Part shown: one piece after another, positions 12,262 through 14,765 of the stretch
Layout: each line of letters starts with the position of its first letter
Position numbering within the stretch: the first letter of the stretch is position 1
NCBI GenBank assembly: GCA_041640815.1
Contig: JBEPZO010000044.1
Coordinates: 1 to 14,765 of the forward strand
Length of the DNA: 14,765 nucleotides
From: JANWZL01 sp041640815
GTDB lineage: Bacteria > Pseudomonadota > Gammaproteobacteria > Burkholderiales > Thiobacillaceae
Reading direction: 5' to 3'
Position numbers and translations under genes: made by a program
The notes under the pieces: model-generated
The model's database searches: none
What the model was told of the DNA's origin: nothing
The model's input: only the letters and a program-made list of their open reading frames with translations

Positions 12262-14765
12262 ATGAGAGTTGATCAGTTTGCCAATGAGCTGAAAGTGCCG
12301 GCGGCCCTGCTGGTGGAGCAGCTACGCGCCGCTGGCGTGGCGGTCAAGTCGGAAGAAGATGTCCTCACCGATCAAGACAAGACGCGCTTGCTCGACTATC
12401 TGCGCGATAAGCACGGCACGGCAGCGTCGCAGACCAAAATTACGCTGACGCGCAAAAAAACGACTGAAATCAGAACCGCTGATGTCACAGGTCGTTCCCG
12501 TACCATACAGGTAGAGGTGCGCAAGAAACGGGTCCTGGTCAAGCGCGAGACGACGTCGGATCAACTGTCGGTGCCGGAAAGATCATTGGCGCCGCTCGCA
12601 CTATTGAGCGAGCAAGAGCGCCAGGTGCGTGAGGAGGAAACGCGCCGACAAGCCGCGTTGCGGGCTGTTCAAGAAGCTGAGCTCAAGGCAAAGCTGGAAC
12701 GGGAGGCCACTCGCCGGGAAGCCGAGGTGGCTAAGCAGGCGGCGAGGGCCGGTGATACACCAGCTGAACGCGACATTATAGAGGAGAAAGCGACACCTGA
12801 TGTTGCTAAACCGGGCATTGAGGTCAAAGAAGCCGCAGAGACCAAACCAAACCTTGAGGCCAAGCCTGTCGCGCAAGACAGAGTAAGCCCTGACCCGAAA
12901 CCGGCTACTGCTGAAACCAAGCCGACTGGGAAGGTGAAGGCAGATAAGCATTCTTCACGCACTGGCGAGATCGAAGAGACGTATGTGAGTCGTAAAGCGC
13001 TCAAGGTCCGCGGGGTGACCGAGATAGAGGGCGGCTGGCGCAGCCGCAAGGCACGCCACAAGGCTGATCAAGGCGGTGGTCAGCCGACGCAGCCGCTAGA
13101 GCCGGTGGTACGCGAGGTGCTGGTGCCGGAGACCATTACCGTCGCTGATCTCGCCCACAAGATGGCAGTGAAGGCGGCGGAGGTGATCAAAACCCTGATG
13201 AAGATGGGCACGATGGTCACCATCAACCAGGTGCTCGATCAGGACACGGCGATGATCGTGGTCGAGGAAATGGGCCATATCGCCAAGCCGGCGCCGACCA
13301 CCAGCCCGGAGGCGTATCTTGAGGAGGCCATCGGGCAACAAGGTGCCGAGCTCAAGCCGCGTGCGCCGGTGGTCACCGTCATGGGTCACGTCGACCATGG
13401 CAAGACCTCGCTGCTCGACTACATTCGCCGCACGCGCGTCGCGGCCGGCGAGGCCGGCGGCATCACGCAGCACATCGGCGCTTACCACGTCGAGACGCCC
13501 AAGGGCATGATCACCTTCCTCGACACGCCGGGGCACGAGGCCTTCACCGCCATGCGCGCCCGCGGCGCCAAGCTCACCGATATCGTCATCCTGGTGGTGG
13601 CGGCCGACGATGGCGTCATGCCGCAGACCAAAGAGGCCATCCATCATGCCAAGGCCGGCAACGTGCCGATCGTGGTGGCGGTGAACAAGATCGACAAACC
13701 GGAGGCCAACCCGGAGAAGATCCGCCAGGAGTTGTCGGCCGAGGGCGTGATCCCCGAGGAGTGGGGCGGCGATGCCATGTTCGTCGATGTCTCCGCCAAG
13801 ACCGGCCAGGGGATCGACGCGCTGCTGGACGCGGTGTTGCTGCAGGCGGAAGTGCTCGAGTTGAAGGCGCCGGTGGACACCCTCGCCAAGGGCGTGGTGG
13901 TGGAGTCCAGGCTGGACAAGGGGCGCGGACCGGTGGCTACCGTGCTCGTGCAGTCGGGCACCCTCAAGCGCGGCGACGTCGTGCTGGCCGGCACGGCCTT
14001 CGGCAAGGTGCGCGCCATGCTCGACGAGGATGGCAAGCAGGTGCAGCAGGCCGGCCCTTCCATCCCGGTGGAGATCCAGGGCTTGTCCGAGGTGCCGGCG
14101 GCCGGGGAAGACGTCATCGTCCTGCCGGACGAACGCAAGGCGCGCGAGATCGCCCTCTTCCGCCAGGGCAAGTTCCGCGACGTCAAGCTCGCCCGCCAGC
14201 AGGCGGCCAAGCTCGAGACCATGTTCGAGCAGCTGGGCGAGGGCGAGGTCAAGACCCTGCCGCTGATCATCAAGGCGGATGTCCAAGGTTCCTACGAAGG
14301 TCTGTCGCATGCCTTGACCAAGCTCTCCACCGACGAGGTCAAGGTCAACATCCTCCACGCCGCCGTGGGCGCCATCTCGGAATCGGATGTGAACCTGGCC
14401 ATCGCCTCCAAGGCGGTGATCATCGGCTTCAACGTGCGCGCCGATGCGCAAGCGCGCAAGCTGGCAGAGCACAGCGGGGTGGACATCCGCTACTACAACG
14501 TCATCTACGACGCGGTGGACGATGTGAAGGCGGCCCTGTCCGGCCTGCTGTCGCCCGAGAAGAAGGAAAACATCATCGGCCTGGCGGAAGTGCGCCAGGT
14601 CTTCCGCATCTCCAAGGTGGGCGTCGTCGCCGGCTGTATGGTGCTCGATGGCGTCATCAAACGCACCGCACGCGTGCGCGTGCTGCGCGACAACGTCGTC
14701 ATCCACGACGGCGAGCTCGACTCCCTCAAACGCTTCAAGGACGACGTCAAGGAGGTCAAGGGCGG
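12262..14765 (+). CDS. infB: Translation initiation factor IF-2 (3' end missing)
   Basis: The frame is open from ATG 12262 to the window edge, 834 full codons with no stop. A GAGGA site lies at 12253-12257. The first IF2_N domain is RVDQFANELKVPAALLVEQL. A long charged Lys/Glu/Ala/Pro linker runs from about residue 100 to 260. A second IF2_N domain follows near 292-338. The GTPase motifs are GHVDHGKT (375-382), GGIT (399-402), DTPGHEAF (421-428), NKID (475-478) and SAKTG (511-515). Domains C1/C2 follow and perhaps 10-40 residues are missing. IF-2 brings fMet-tRNA to the 30S subunit and promotes 50S joining. Third-position GC rises sharply near 13,080-13,200. Confidence 0.97.
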   Translation, partial: MRVDQFANELKVPAALLVEQLRAAGVAVKSEEDVLTDQDKTRLLDYLRDKHGTAASQTKITLTRKKTTEIRTADVTGRSRTIQVEVRKKRVLVKRETTSDQLSVPERSLAPLALLSEQERQVREEETRRQAALRAVQEAELKAKLEREATRREAEVAKQAARAGDTPAERDIIEEKATPDVAKPGIEVKEAAETKPNLEAKPVAQDRVSPDPKPATAETKPTGKVKADKHSSRTGEIEETYVSRKALKVRGVTEIEGGWRSRKARHKADQGGGQPTQPLEPVVREVLVPETITVADLAHKMAVKAAEVIKTLMKMGTMVTINQVLDQDTAMIVVEEMGHIAKPAPTTSPEAYLEEAIGQQGAELKPRAPVVTVMGHVDHGKTSLLDYIRRTRVAAGEAGGITQHIGAYHVETPKGMITFLDTPGHEAFTAMRARGAKLTDIVILVVAADDGVMPQTKEAIHHAKAGNVPIVVAVNKIDKPEANPEKIRQELSAEGVIPEEWGGDAMFVDVSAKTGQGIDALLDAVLLQAEVLELKAPVDTLAKGVVVESRLDKGRGPVATVLVQSGTLKRGDVVLAGTAFGKVRAMLDEDGKQVQQAGPSIPVEIQGLSEVPAAGEDVIVLPDERKAREIALFRQGKFRDVKLARQQAAKLETMFEQLGEGEVKTLPLIIKADVQGSYEGLSHALTKLSTDEVKVNILHAAVGAISESDVNLAIASKAVIIGFNVRADAQARKLAEHSGVDIRYYNVIYDAVDDVKAALSGLLSPEKKENIIGLAEVRQVFRISKVGVVAGCMVLDGVIKRTARVRVLRDNVVIHDGELDSLKRFKDDVKEVKG

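Noticed and set aside
13096..14706. Long open frame of 536 codons antisense to infB
   Set aside because: Its product is dominated by His, Asp, Leu, Gly and Arg with no domain. Such frames arise opposite GC-rich genes with strong third-position bias. infB on the other strand has all its motifs.
1..14765. CRISPR array, insertion sequence or toxin-antitoxin pair
   Set aside because: No regularly spaced direct repeats, no transposase-like frame with terminal inverted repeats, and no paired small genes of known type were seen.

Overview
The window reads as chromosomal DNA of a GC-rich betaproteobacterium. NusA has two C-terminal acidic repeats, TrkA/TrkH, YggX and UbiE are of proteobacterial type, and rimP-nusA-infB is in the usual order. 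A complete hypABFCDE set means that the organism, or a recent ancestor, made [NiFe]-hydrogenase. I cannot name the genus from sequence alone; hydrogen- or sulfur-oxidising Betaproteobacteria are a guess from the hyp genes.

Left part (1-2982, + strand): the last 34 codons of trkA, then trkH (potassium uptake), a 109-residue TPR protein, the Fe(II)-trafficking protein YggX, and ubiE (C-methylation of ubiquinone/menaquinone). All are closely spaced and probably share transcripts. A minus-strand tRNA-Leu(UAA) with an encoded CCA end converges on ubiE.

Middle (3080-10081, - strand): an AT-richer stretch carries one small orphan gene whose C-terminal part resembles FlaG. It has a near-consensus promoter and an odd structured leader. 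Beyond it lies the hyp maturation operon in the order hypA-hypB-hypF-hypC-hypD-hypE. Junctions are tight, with 10 and 8 nt gaps and two ATGA overlaps. HypF and HypE make the cyanide ligand from carbamoyl phosphate. HypC and HypD assemble Fe(CN)2CO. HypA and HypB insert nickel. No hydrogenase structural gene is visible, so the hydrogenase must lie elsewhere.

Right part (10082-14765, + strand): a 206-bp divergent region separates hypA from rimP-nusA-infB. It holds overlapping divergent promoters, a terminator-like hairpin in the rimP leader and an inverted repeat in the hypA leader. infB runs off the window end after 834 codons. Its 5' third has clearly lower GC at third codon positions than the rest.

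Nothing here is an obvious new defence or mobile system. The most unusual places are the FlaG-like orphan gene with its leader, and the regulatory DNA between hypA and rimP.
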